From the NCBI GenBank assembly GCA_965277445.1, contig CBDICY010000032.1, positions 372,001-436,000 of the forward strand: a stretch of 64,000 nt of DNA. The letters run 5' to 3'. The notes under the pieces were generated by a model. The model searched no databases and was not told where the DNA came from. It saw only the letters and a list, made by a program, of their open reading frames with translations. Of the stretch, positions 1-10,000 are shown piece by piece. A program made the translations under genes and the position numbers. The DNA comes from JAFMDF01 sp965277445 (GTDB lineage: Bacteria > Bacteroidota > Bacteroidia > Chitinophagales > Saprospiraceae). Positions within the stretch are counted from its first letter, which is position 1. Each line of letters starts with the position of its first letter.

Positions 1-4
1 CTGT

Positions 5-532
5 TTACTGCGTTTCCGCATATTTTTCTCTAATAATATTCATGTGATGTATCTCGTGTCCTGCAATGACAAAAGCCATCGCTAAAGGCGACGCTGGATC
101 ATTACTCGCCGTACCAACCCTAGACGAGGCTGCATCATCTAAATTTTCGAATAAAGCAATTGTTGCCATTCGAACGGCTCGATATTCACGCATAATGGAT
201 TCGGGAGAACGATTAGCTGCATTCATAAAAGGAGCAAATTCATCTTGATCAAATCCAGGTAATGCCGTCGCATCATTTCGCGCAATACGAAGCGCTCGAT
301 AGGCCAAGATTCGTTCTGCATCCATCATATGAATTAAGATTTCTTTTATGGTCCATTTTCCTTTGGTGTAAGCATGATTCCATTTATTCTTTGCACATTC
401 TTTAAAAAACTGTTCGATGTCTATAAGTTGCTTTTTTAAAGCAGCAATAATATTTATGGTTTCCACCAGATTAATGTATTTTTTAAAATACTCACTTGAT
501 TCGTTTGCTTGAGGTTTTCGTGGTGTCATCAT
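5..532 (-). CDS. DinB superfamily protein
   Basis: A 175-residue protein of the DinB/YfiT four-helix-bundle superfamily. His68 in the segment KEILIHMMDAER and the pair His159 and His163 in GHEIHHMNIIREKY are placed like the metal-binding His triad of the family. The motif W-T-I-K-E-I-L-I-H near residue 60 is typical of the DinB_2 subgroup. Members bind a divalent metal and some are thiol-dependent transferases, but most, like this one, have no assigned reaction. There is no signal peptide, so it should be cytosolic. The length is normal for the family. The next leftward gene ends 35 bp upstream of this start, so the two could be co-transcribed. Confidence 0.85.
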   Translation of the reverse strand: MMTPRKPQANESSEYFKKYINLVETINIIAALKKQLIDIEQFFKECAKNKWNHAYTKGKWTIKEILIHMMDAERILAYRALRIARNDATALPGFDQDEFAPFMNAANRSPESIMREYRAVRMATIALFENLDDAASSRVGTASNDPASPLAMAFVIAGHEIHHMNIIREKYAETQ

Positions 533-567
533 GATTTGATATCGTGTTTTTATAAAAAAATTAGGCT

Positions 568-1038
568 TTAATCTGCATACGCCAATTCATAGTAATGATT
601 TAGATAGGAGTCCCAATCGGGGTTATCTGCTTGCTTTAAGACATGTTCTACCCACAAATTTCGCTCATGCCATAATATGTTCATCTCCCAAACGCAAAAC
701 CGTAATCCCTTACTTGAAATATCCTCAAACTTATCGGGATGCTCATATTCAGCACAATAAACATGATTTTGAATAACATTGTCGTAAATCCACCAATTTA
801 CGACAACTAAAATACTATCCATTGCTTCATGAATCATTACCGTACCGATTTTATAATTAGGAAAATCATTTATTTGAGATTTTTCCTTTATCCAATCTGG
901 TAAAATCGCTTTTATTATATTTTCTATTTCAGGAGTAGCTCTTAATTCATTATATTTCAGGCTATACAATTTGAATTTCCAATCGCTGAATTCGGTTATA
1001 CCTAAGTATTTGACCGCTCTTTTTTTGAATTTTTCCAT
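568..1038 (-). CDS. Hypothetical protein, 156 aa
   Basis: I do not recognise this family. The protein is 156 residues, soluble by appearance, without signal peptide or membrane segment, and rich in Trp and Tyr (for example VVVNWWIYD near residue 78 and WEMNILWHERNLW near 117). It is acidic in its C-terminal half and ends in aromatic residues. It lies between the DinB gene and a HEAT-repeat remnant on the same strand. Small acidic, Trp-rich proteins of this size are sometimes immunity proteins, but nothing here proves that. The reading frame is intact and codon use resembles its neighbours. Confidence 0.6.
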   Translation of the reverse strand: MEKFKKRAVKYLGITEFSDWKFKLYSLKYNELRATPEIENIIKAILPDWIKEKSQINDFPNYKIGTVMIHEAMDSILVVVNWWIYDNVIQNHVYCAEYEHPDKFEDISSKGLRFCVWEMNILWHERNLWVEHVLKQADNPDWDSYLNHYYELAYAD

Positions 1039-1049
1039 ATAGTTACTTT

Positions 1050-1230
1050 TTATTTAATAGTTTCTAAAAATTGCTGCTCATAGTTTTTTATTGCGTCTAA
1101 AATAATGACATCTGTGGTTTTTCCACGACTTTTTATTTCTCAAACTCATTAAAGCATCATAGGCTTTAGGGCTTTTGGTTTTGTCTAATGCAATGGCTGC
1201 CGCATTGATAACCCTATCACTTTCATCGGT
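1050..1230 (-). pseudogene. HEAT-repeat protein remnant, frameshifted
   Basis: On the minus strand, the bases right after the stop of the YdjM-like gene read, in the same frame, TDESDRVINAAAIALDKTKS and then PKAYDALMSL. This is a good match to a PBS-lyase/HEAT-like repeat helix pair. The frame then shifts and continues as GKTTDVIILDAIKNYEQQFL until a TAA at 1050-1052. No start codon precedes the fragment. It is best explained as the decayed C-terminal end of a HEAT-repeat protein. Confidence 0.55.
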
Positions 1231-2226
1231 CTATTCTTGATTCATTCTGGTTAATAATTCGCGATTAAATTGTTGTAGCTTGTTCGATTCAAAGCGATTG
1301 TCAATAATTCTAAAATCGTAATCCTTAGTTCTTGTTTTTTGTGCTTGAAAAGGCATAATAAAAATAGGTTCAGCGGTATAATTAGCAGGTCCAAATTTAA
1401 TCGCATAAATCTGAATTTTATTTTTATCCCCTGTTACAAAAGGATAACCATCGCAATGCCGCAACATCGTTTGAACATCACAATAGTCGATAATCTTGTT
1501 CAGTAATTCAGGTTGATGCCTCTTTTTGAAAAAAGTAATCGACGCGTTTTTATCCAAAAGAGAATAATTACCAAAGTAGTAAAAGGAATCCTTTTTAATA
1601 ATTGCTTTCCAGAGCAAGCTATTAAAAGGGGTAGGTGTTATTAATAAATCCTCGTAATCAATTTGCTGCTGGTTTAAATTATTAACCACTACCTTTTTAG
1701 CTATATTTTTTGATATAAAAGTCCAACTCAAATAAATGGAAGATAATAGTAGCGCAGTATAAATTACTCTTAGTTTCTGCGACTCCTTTTTTTTAGTCAA
1801 AACAATCCAAACTAATGGTAGTAATAGACACAAAGTATAAATCGGCTCTATAACATGGATATTATTAAAGGAAATTAAACGCCTATCAAAAGGCCAAAAT
1901 AGTTGGGTACCATAAGTGGTGCAGCAATCTAATAAAGCATGCGTGAATAGCACGTAAAAAAAGAATTGAAACCTTTTTTTGAATGGATATTCTTTTAATG
2001 AAAATTTAGCAAAAAAAGCGCTTAATAATAAACTACAAAGGATAGAATGAGAAAAAGAACGGTGTACGACTACAAAGTTTCCATCCGCATAAAACGGTTT
2101 TAGCAAAACGTCTAAGTCTGGAATAGTAGCGATCAATCCGCTTATTAAAACCGTTTTTTTAGAAGTATTTTTTAGGGTAGCACAGCCGACGATTCCTCCA
2201 AGAGCAAACTGAGTGAGTGAATCCAT
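1231..2226 (-). CDS. YdjM/DUF457 family membrane-bound metal-dependent hydrolase
   Basis: A 331-residue inner-membrane protein. The N-terminus MDSLTQFALGGIVG, the acidic pair in ATIPDLDVLL (Asp37, Asp39) and the HRSFSHS motif (His55, His60) are hallmarks of the YdjM/YbcI (DUF457) family of predicted membrane-bound metal-dependent hydrolases. Several hydrophobic segments follow between about residues 60 and 180. The C-terminal 150 residues are soluble and less conserved. The substrate is unknown. The start is fixed by the family's conserved N-terminus. The stop codon directly abuts a HEAT-repeat remnant in the same frame. Confidence 0.85.
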   Translation of the reverse strand: MDSLTQFALGGIVGCATLKNTSKKTVLISGLIATIPDLDVLLKPFYADGNFVVVHRSFSHSILCSLLLSAFFAKFSLKEYPFKKRFQFFFYVLFTHALLDCCTTYGTQLFWPFDRRLISFNNIHVIEPIYTLCLLLPLVWIVLTKKKESQKLRVIYTALLLSSIYLSWTFISKNIAKKVVVNNLNQQQIDYEDLLITPTPFNSLLWKAIIKKDSFYYFGNYSLLDKNASITFFKKRHQPELLNKIIDYCDVQTMLRHCDGYPFVTGDKNKIQIYAIKFGPANYTAEPIFIMPFQAQKTRTKDYDFRIIDNRFESNKLQQFNRELLTRMNQE

Positions 2227-2389
2227 GTTTAGTGTTCTTTAATTAATGCACGCCCCAAAATTAAACTCTAAGCGGTTTATCCTTATACACCACTTTTTAT
2301 TTATAAAGGAGGCCGGTTAATTGCTTTTAGTAACAACCGGTATCTATGACATCTTTAAACTGGACTATAATAGGAGGTCGGTTTATCAA

Positions 2390-2397
2390 TAATTTTG
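2390..2397 (+). promoter_or_regulatory. Possible -7 box of the TonB-receptor gene
   Basis: TAATTTTG fits the Bacteroidota -7 consensus TAnnTTTG and lies 35 bp before the start codon at 2432. No clear TTG sits 19 bp upstream, so this is a weak prediction. Confidence 0.3.
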
Positions 2398-2431
2398 TGT
2401 TCGTTAGTTTATTGATCATTCAAAATCAAAA

Positions 2432-4849
2432 ATGATGAACCGAAAATTAATCCTAATAAGCTTGTTTTGTTACCTATACATGAGTAATGTAATGGCGCAA
2501 TCCACCACCAATTTTTCCTACACGCTAAATGCGCAAGTGGTCGATAACCAATCACTCCCAATCGAACTAGGAAATGTTTTATTACTTAATCCAAAGGATT
2601 CTAATTTACTAAAAGGGGATGTTTTTATGGATGGAGTTATCCGTATTGATAATATAACAGCCAATACTTTTTTATTAAACATCACGGCATTAGGCTATAA
2701 AGACTTTTTCCAAACTATAGACAATAGCCAAAAAACTGCGCAAATCAATCTAGGTACACTCACCTTAGCTATGGAATTAATGGCAGGCGTAGAAGTAGTA
2801 GCTAGACAAGCAGTATTTGAACAACGAGGGACAGACTTAATTGTCAATGTAGCAAATACGTCTTTAAAAGAGGCTGGAACAGCTTTAGATGTCATTCAAA
2901 ATGCACCAAAAGTATTTATTGATCGGAGCGGGCAAATTTCGATTATTGGAAAAGGCGCAGCTTTGGTTTATTTGAATGGGCAGCAAGTTTCTTCCACTCA
3001 AATATTGAGTAGTATTAGTTCCAACAACATTAAAGAAATAGAGATCATTGAAAACCCTTCTGCCAAGTACGACGCAGCGGGAAATGCAGTCATTAATATT
3101 ATTACCAAAAGTAAAACTTTAGAAGGGTATAAAATTGGACTACTACAACGAGCAGCTAAAGGAAAGTTTTATCGGTCTTATTTTCAGGCAAATACTTATT
3201 ATAAAGTCGATAAATTGTTATTGCAAGCAAGTTACGGCATTCGACCTTGGCAATGGGGTATACGCAATCAACAAACTCGAACCAATAAAGCAAATACAAC
3301 TTTTGCTGAAATTGATAATGATTTTTTCCAAAAAAATAAGCGATTAGACCATGATTATAATTTTCGTTCCACGTATCAAGCTTCTGATAACCTTCAGTTA
3401 AATTTACAATATACAGGCTCGGTAATAACAGGCGATAACGAATCCGATAACCTCCGAACTGCATTATCAGCGGAAGTTCCTGATTTTACGATTAAAGGAA
3501 AAGCGTTTGGGGCTTATGATCAAATTAGTAATACGCTAAACCTTTCTCTACAAAATAATTTGGATACTTTGGGATCAAATTTTCAATTAGTCGGACAATA
3601 TGCTACTTTCGATTTTGATAGAAGTGGACGCAATCAACAGTTATTTTCTAAAGAAAATACAACCACGCCGATTAATCGAAAGAGCCTCAATCAAAGTGAT
3701 ATTCGGATTTATTCTTTTCAAGCCGATTACAAAAAAGTGTTTCGCCAAAAGTGGACTTTGGAGAATGGTTTAAAGAATGCCTATGTGACCAATGGTAGTT
3801 CCCTCAAATTTGAAGGCGAAGATTCCGAAGGTACTTATTTTGAAATACCAGCGTTTAGTAATAATTTCGATTATTCCGAAAACATTCTGGCAGCTTATAG
3901 CCAAATTAACTGGCAAGGTAAACAAGTAAAATTTACAGCAGGATTAAGAAGTGAATGGACGCAAACAACAGGTACTGCTGGTAATGCTGGCACAGAAAAA
4001 ATCTATGATAGAAGCTATTTCAATTTATTCCCTTCGGCTTCCATCAGCAAGACCTTTAATGAAAAATTGACGGCGAGTATTGATTATGGATATCGCATTA
4101 ATCGACCCTTATTTCAAGACTTAAATCCTTATGTGCTTTTTGTGGATTCTTTGGTGTCCTTAAAAGGAAATCCGAATTTAGTACCAGAATATAGTCATGC
4201 TATTACGACTAATATTAATTATCAAAATTGGACGCTTAATTTGAATTATAATTATACCAAAAATAAAATTAATCAAATTTTTCGCTCTCAAGATACTGGA
4301 AATCCAGAAGCTATTTCTTTCGTAAAGGAAAACCTTGAGCATACTAAATTATATTCCGCCGCTTTGTCTCGTCCAATTAATTTTAAAAAGTATAGTGCCT
4401 ATTTTACTATCGGTACTTTTTATGATGACCACCAAGTGCCCGACACTGATAACCTACTGGTGAATAATAAATGGGGATATTATGTCCAAGTGAATCAATC
4501 TATACAATTGCCTTGGTCGCTGAAATTAGATGCTTATTATAACTATACGTCTTCAAGAGTGGACGGCGTGTATATTGACAATCCAATTTCTTATTTGAAT
4601 CTTTCCTTGTCGAGAAAGTTTTTTGATAACCAATTAACCGCTACTTTGTGGGGGAATGATGTTTTTGATAAGTATAAATTTACAGGCATTTCTAATTTTA
4701 ATCGCATGTATATGACCTATTTATCAGAAGGCGACTTTCATTATATTCGCTTATCTTTAAACTGGAATTTCGGAAAATTAGGCACGAATAATTTTGGTGG
4801 CAAACAAATTTCTAAATCAGAGTTGAATCGGATTAATAGAAGTTTGTAG
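2432..4849 (+). CDS. TonB-dependent receptor, outer-membrane beta-barrel family
   Basis: An 805-residue outer-membrane protein. Residues 1-23 form a signal peptide ending in VMAQ. Residues about 30-115 look like a carboxypeptidase-regulatory-like domain. A plug-like region follows, with NAPKVFIDRSGQISIIGKG and the sequence IEIIENPSAKYDAAGNAVIN typical of the OMP_b-brl_3 group (PF14905). The rest alternates aromatic beta strands as in a 22-strand barrel. The barrel ends at NWNFGK, followed by a short basic tail. Such receptors import siderophores, peptides or glycans, or act in signalling. No SusD partner is adjacent, so the substrate cannot be assigned. The regulator downstream may or may not control it. 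Confidence 0.85.
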   Translation: MMNRKLILISLFCYLYMSNVMAQSTTNFSYTLNAQVVDNQSLPIELGNVLLLNPKDSNLLKGDVFMDGVIRIDNITANTFLLNITALGYKDFFQTIDNSQKTAQINLGTLTLAMELMAGVEVVARQAVFEQRGTDLIVNVANTSLKEAGTALDVIQNAPKVFIDRSGQISIIGKGAALVYLNGQQVSSTQILSSISSNNIKEIEIIENPSAKYDAAGNAVINIITKSKTLEGYKIGLLQRAAKGKFYRSYFQANTYYKVDKLLLQASYGIRPWQWGIRNQQTRTNKANTTFAEIDNDFFQKNKRLDHDYNFRSTYQASDNLQLNLQYTGSVITGDNESDNLRTALSAEVPDFTIKGKAFGAYDQISNTLNLSLQNNLDTLGSNFQLVGQYATFDFDRSGRNQQLFSKENTTTPINRKSLNQSDIRIYSFQADYKKVFRQKWTLENGLKNAYVTNGSSLKFEGEDSEGTYFEIPAFSNNFDYSENILAAYSQINWQGKQVKFTAGLRSEWTQTTGTAGNAGTEKIYDRSYFNLFPSASISKTFNEKLTASIDYGYRINRPLFQDLNPYVLFVDSLVSLKGNPNLVPEYSHAITTNINYQNWTLNLNYNYTKNKINQIFRSQDTGNPEAISFVKENLEHTKLYSAALSRPINFKKYSAYFTIGTFYDDHQVPDTDNLLVNNKWGYYVQVNQSIQLPWSLKLDAYYNYTSSRVDGVYIDNPISYLNLSLSRKFFDNQLTATLWGNDVFDKYKFTGISNFNRMYMTYLSEGDFHYIRLSLNWNFGKLGTNNFGGKQISKSELNRINRSL

Positions 4850-4879
4850 AAGGTTTTAAATTTGAGGTTGTAAAAAAGG

Positions 4880-4957
4880 GTATCAGGTGTCGGGTATTAG
4901 GCATCAGGTGTGATGCAAATACGCTTAGCCTGAAACCTAGTACCCGACACCTGATAC
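4880..4957. repeat. Intergenic inverted repeat, 17-bp perfect arms
   Basis: GTATCAGGTGTCGGGTA at 4880-4896 is the exact reverse complement of 4941-4957. The inner part also has partly paired words such as TTAGGCATCAGG. It sits between the TonB receptor and the MocR gene and could fold as a strong hairpin or terminator-like structure. It is one of many such spacers in this window. Confidence 0.75.
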
Positions 4958-4993
4958 TTAAATCCTATTTAACCTCCAATAACTTCTAAATCC

Positions 4994-6484
4994 ATGCTAC
5001 CATTTAAAACCCTAATAAAACTAGACCGCACCGCAAGAAGTCCTTTATACATCCAGATTGCGAGTACTATTATACGGCAGATTACGGCTGGGGTCATTCC
5101 TGTTGGTTTAAAACTACCTGGCGGGCGAAAGTTAGCAACGTTATTAGGCGTCAGCAGACGAACGGCTATGCTTGCCTACGAAGAACTGGAAGCGCAGGGT
5201 TGGATAGAAATCAAACCAAATCAAGGAACTTTTATTCATACCAATATCCCGATTACTCAGAAACGGAGTTTGCCTTTGGGGATTTTAGATGAAGCACATC
5301 AAAAAAGTCATTTTGAATTAAATAGGCAATTAGATTTTCTGGATTATTACCAGCCACCTAATTTAAAAGCAATCAACTATGTTTTTGATACAGGCTATCC
5401 CGATGTAAGGCTAGCGCCTTTAAAGGAATTATCGCAAAATATGGGGCGTGTCTTAATGAGCAAAAGAGACAAAAAAATCATGAATTATGCCGCCAATTTT
5501 AAAGGACACATCCAGTTACGAACAGAAGTAGTTAAATACCTAGCAGAATCTAGAGGGATTAATATTGACATTGACAACCTGATTATTACTAGAGGTAGTT
5601 TGATGGCTTTTTCTAATATTTTTCGAGTCCTCTTAGCACCAAAAGATAAAGTGATTGTAGGGGATGTAAGTTTTAAAGTAGCTAAAGACATTATTCAAAT
5701 TGCTGGGGGCGAACTAGTAACCGTACCCGTGGATGAACAAGGCATGGATGTCGAGGCTATTGAAAAAGCTTGCCAAGAACAACCCATTCGAGCTGTATTT
5801 GTGATGCCCCACCACCACCATCCTACAACCGTTTCTTTGACGGCGGCACGTCGAATGAAATTATTATTATTGGCGGAAAAATATCGTTTTGCTATTGTAG
5901 AAGATGATTACGACTACGACTTTCATTATGCCAGTAGCCCCATTTTACCGATGGCAAGTTCTGACTGCTTGGGGAGTGTCATTTATGTAGGGTCTTTGAG
6001 TAAAACCGTAGCCCCTGGGTTACGATTGGGGTTTATTGTGGCGCCCGTAGATTTCATCAATGATTTAGCAAGATTGAGCCGCTTCTTAGATTGTCATGGC
6101 AATACAGCTATGGAAAAAGCAATCGCGCTATTATTTAAAGAAGGTATTATTCGACGGCATTTAAAAAAATCGTTAAAAGCTTATCACCAAAGACGAGATC
6201 TTTTTTGTGCGCTTTTGCAAAAAGAATTAAGTGAGTTTGTAACATTTACTTTGCCTGAAGGTGGACTGGCTGTTTGGGTGGTATTTGATAAAAATGTTCC
6301 ATTAAAAAAATTGAGAACTGTTTGTTCTAAAAAAGGGCTACTAATTTCTAAATCCATTTTTAAAGATCAAGAAGGACAAGATTTGAATGCTATTCGAATG
6401 GGATTTGCTTCCTTAAATGAAAATGAATTAATAAAAGGCGTTGAATTGTTAAAAGAAGCTGTTTTAGAGACATTGGTTCAGTAG
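4994..6484 (+). CDS. MocR/PdxR-type GntR regulator with aminotransferase domain
   Basis: A 496-residue fusion of an N-terminal GntR winged helix (about residues 10-85, with SPLYIQIASTIIRQI and LPGGRKLATLLGVSRRTAML) to a fold-type I aminotransferase-like domain (about 120-490). The PLP-binding Lys is Lys337 in YVGSLSKTVAPGLRLGF, and the acidic pyridine-ring contact lies in VEDDYDYDF (about 303-310). MocR proteins use PLP or amino-acid adducts as effectors, and PdxR members control pyridoxal phosphate synthesis. No pdx genes are adjacent, so the target is unknown. A 17-bp inverted repeat lies just upstream of the start. Confidence 0.9.
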   Translation: MLPFKTLIKLDRTARSPLYIQIASTIIRQITAGVIPVGLKLPGGRKLATLLGVSRRTAMLAYEELEAQGWIEIKPNQGTFIHTNIPITQKRSLPLGILDEAHQKSHFELNRQLDFLDYYQPPNLKAINYVFDTGYPDVRLAPLKELSQNMGRVLMSKRDKKIMNYAANFKGHIQLRTEVVKYLAESRGINIDIDNLIITRGSLMAFSNIFRVLLAPKDKVIVGDVSFKVAKDIIQIAGGELVTVPVDEQGMDVEAIEKACQEQPIRAVFVMPHHHHPTTVSLTAARRMKLLLLAEKYRFAIVEDDYDYDFHYASSPILPMASSDCLGSVIYVGSLSKTVAPGLRLGFIVAPVDFINDLARLSRFLDCHGNTAMEKAIALLFKEGIIRRHLKKSLKAYHQRRDLFCALLQKELSEFVTFTLPEGGLAVWVVFDKNVPLKKLRTVCSKKGLLISKSIFKDQEGQDLNAIRMGFASLNENELIKGVELLKEAVLETLVQ

Positions 6485-6638
6485 GTAGTTTTGCAGTAGG
6501 CAGTTGCAGTTGCAGTAAGCAGTTTGTCCATGCCTAATAGAGGTTACCAAAAATAAATTGACCAATTTTTTAGGATTTCAAGTTAAAATGTCCAAAATTT
6601 CTCTGTAACCAACCGCTCCTTCATTTTAGGTCTTATTG

Positions 6639-6703
6639 GGCGGCAATTTCCCATTGCCGTCCAATTTCAGGTTAAAACAAGGCGGCAATGGGAAATTGCC
6701 GCC
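6639..6703. repeat. GC-rich inverted repeat with about 21-bp arms
   Basis: GGCGGCAATTTCCCATTGCC starts the left arm at 6639-6659. The right arm at 6681-6703 is its reverse complement, with one mismatch if the pairing is extended outward. The arms are much more GC-rich than the spacer. A stem of this size could act as a bidirectional terminator or be a mobile palindrome. The T-run expected of an intrinsic terminator is missing. Confidence 0.75.
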
Positions 6704-6896
6704 TTGTGCTACAACTCCATTTTAGCGCATGAAACAGCCATTCCTATAACCAGTTATTTGTCACCTTAAATTGATAAATCTATTTTTTTTGTCGGTAACA
6801 GAAGATTTCTAATGAATATTTGTTTGAACACCTACTCAAACTGTATCTTACCAGCTTAAAATTTAATAAAAAATAGAGGGCAGAGAAACGGGGCAA

Positions 6897-6952
6897 ATCT
6901 ATAAAATCACCGAGTCTTGGATGGAATTTTAATGAATTCCTATTTTATAGAT
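6897..6952. repeat. Nested AT-rich inverted repeat
   Basis: ATCTATAAAAT at 6897-6907 pairs perfectly with 6942-6952, and inside it GGAATT/AATTCC (6923-6940) forms a second stem. It is located just upstream of the CotH-family gene. Confidence 0.6.
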
Positions 6953-7006
6953 GGGTTTTAGTCTCTATTCTCGCCTCTCTACTCTCTATTCTAAATAATT
7001 CTAGAT

Positions 7007-10000
7007 ATGATTTTGAGATTAAGCGTGGTGTTCCTTTGTTTGCTTTTAAGTAACTTGCCGAATGGCTTTAGCCAATCCATCATCATCAACGAGGTAGCCC
7101 CCACCAATACTACTTTTTTGGATGAAGACGGAGCAACGAAAGATTGGATAGAATTATATAATGTATCCAATCAAGCCATTAATTTAGAAAACTGGTCGAT
7201 TACAGATGATCTGTCTGAACCTCAGAAATGGTTATTTCCTTCGATAGAAATTGGCTCAAAAGAATTCTTTACCTTTTTTGCTTCTGGTAAAGATCGAAAT
7301 GCCCTATTGACTTACCGAACGATTTTACAAGAAGGCGATGCTTGTAAATACATCGTACCCAATACTTCCACGGATAATAATTGGCGCTCAACAGGCTTTG
7401 ATGATACGAATTGGAGTAATGGACAAACGGGAGTAGGCTATGGTGATGGAGACGATAATACGGTCGTGCCTAATCGCTCCCGTTCGGTGTTTGTTCGACA
7501 AAAATTTACCCTAACAGATTTAACACAAATTGAAGAAATTGTTTTTCATGCGGATTACGATGACGGTTTCGTTGCTTACCTAAATGGCATTGAAATAGCG
7601 AGAGACAATATAAATGGTGGTGCTTTTCCGCCTTATTATGCAGGGGTCGTTATCGACCGAGAAGCGGAAATCTACAAAGGGATTTCCCCACCTAGATTTA
7701 CGCTTAAAAATGTGGAGGAACTATTAGTACCTGGCGAAAATGTCCTAGCGGTTCAAGTACATAATGTGAGTACTAATTCTTCTGATTTAACCATTATCCC
7801 TTTCCTCTCTTTAGGGCTAAAAACGCCCACCACTATAGGGGAAACAGTACCCGATATTTTAAATTTAGCTACTCCTTTTTTGCATACTAATTTTAAATTG
7901 AGCAGCGAAGAAACGCTGTATTTATTCAATGCAGCAGGCGAATTGCAAGATAGTTTGTACCTACCAAAATTGCCAAATAATATAACTGTTGGCCGTTTTC
8001 CAAATGGCGCTAATAATCAGCGATTCTTTGAAGAAAACACACCGAACCAACCAAATCCTGAAACGTATTTTGAACAGCTATTAACAGATGAAGTGCTTTT
8101 TTCTCAAACTAGCGGTCAATTTGACAATGGATTTGTCTTAACCTTATCTGGTGCTAGTGAAGGAGCAACTATTCGATTTACGACAGATGGATCGATGCCG
8201 ACTCCTATATCCAACATTTATCAAAATCCGATTGAAGTACGGTTGACCAGTACGGTAAGAGCAGGCATTTTTAAAACAGATTACCTTCCGAGTGAAGTTA
8301 CCACCCATACGTACTTAATAGCAACCAATCACGATTTACCAATTATATCCCTTGCTTTTAATCCAGATGATTTTTTTAGTGAAACGACAGGCATTTATTC
8401 TTTTGGCAATGATTTTACAGATGAACTTCCCTATTTTGGTTCCAATTTCTGGAAAGACTTGGAAAAACCCGTCCATTTGACTTTTTTTGAAGCAGGCGAG
8501 GTGGGCTTTTCTTCTAGTGCAGGCGCTAAGATTTTTGGTGGTTGGAGTCGAGCCAATCCGCAGCGGTCTTTATCCCTTTTCTTTAGAAGTAAATATGGAA
8601 ACAAGTCCTTGAAATATCCTCTTTTCCCCAAACGACCTTATACGGAATACGAAGCTTTTATTTTACGAAATGCAGGTAATGATTGGCAACGAACCATGCT
8701 GCGAGATTTGACTTTAACGGGTTTAATGGAAAATTCTAATTTGGATATTCAAGCAGGTCGACCAGTTGTTGCTTACTTAAATGGCGAATATTGGGGCATT
8801 TATAATGCTAGAGAAAAAATTAATGAACACTATTTATCCGCTTTACATAATGTGCCAACGGAAGATATTACTATTTTGGAATTTAATGCGAGTCCTATTT
8901 TTGGAGATAATAAAGAATACTTAGAATTGATTAATTTTATTGATAACGAATCTATGGCGAATGCTAACAATTACGAAAAGGCAGCGGAAGCAATAGATTT
9001 AGCCAATTATGTCCAATATCAAGTAGCACAAATCTATTTTGACAATACAGATTGGCCGGGGAATAATATTAAATATTGGAAACATAAAAACGGAAAATGG
9101 CGCTGGATTTTATTTGATACTGACTTTGGTTTTGGTATTTGGAATGCCGAACAATATACCCATAACACCTTAGCTTTTGCCTTAGAACCTTCTGGCCCAG
9201 GTTGGCCTAATCCTTCTTGGTCCACGCGCTTATTCCGAAACTTAATAGAAAGTGAGTCCTTCAAAAAACGTTTTATTAATACTTTTGCAGATGAATTAAA
9301 CACTCGTTTTTTAGCGCCTAAAGTGAAAGCTGCAATAGCAACAAACGAAGCAATTGTTAGCAACGAAATGCAGACTCATATTTCTAAATGGGGTCAAACC
9401 AGCATGACGGCATGGCGCAGCAAAGTCAATGATATGAAAAATTTTGCCCAACAACGACCTGCTTTTATGCGTACTTTTATTCGAGAAGAGTTTGGTTTGC
9501 CTTTTCAAAAACGAGTGGACTTAACGATTGATAGCCCAAATACAGGCAGCATCCAATTAAATACGATTCGAGTTACAGACAATGAATGGTCAGGCTTTTA
9601 TTTCCCCTCTGTTCCGATTACCTTGACGGCTATTGCTAAACCGGGCTATACTTTTTCGCATTGGTCTGGAGCAGAAAATTCTACCGAAAAGACGATTACC
9701 ATAGACCCAACTAAAAATACCCAATTGACGGCTAATTTTATAGCGAATGACGCTACCAATTTAGTAAGCAAGGTGCTAATCAATGAAATCAATTATAATT
9801 CCAGCGAGACAGTTGATGTTGGAGATTGGGTAGAGTTATACAATAATGGCAGCGAGCAAGATTTAACGGATTGGGCATTTAAAGATGATGACGACGAACA
9901 TATTTTCACCTTTCGGGTAGGTACAGTTTTAGCCTCAGATGGCTATTTAGTCTTAACTAAAGATTCAGAAAAATTTACTAATAGGTTTCCAAATGTGTCC

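Larger units (their letters stand above)
6485..7006. other. Repeat-rich gene-free spacer
   Basis: No coding potential is evident. The spacer holds cagtaggcagtt-type tandem words (6493-6524), a long GC-rich palindrome (6639-6703) and a nested AT-rich inverted repeat (6897-6952 with inner 6923-6940), ending just before the CotH gene. Confidence 0.6.

Noticed and set aside
9034..9363. Antisense reading frame within the CotH gene
   Set aside because: It overlaps well-conserved CotH sequence and has no recognisable domain or start context.
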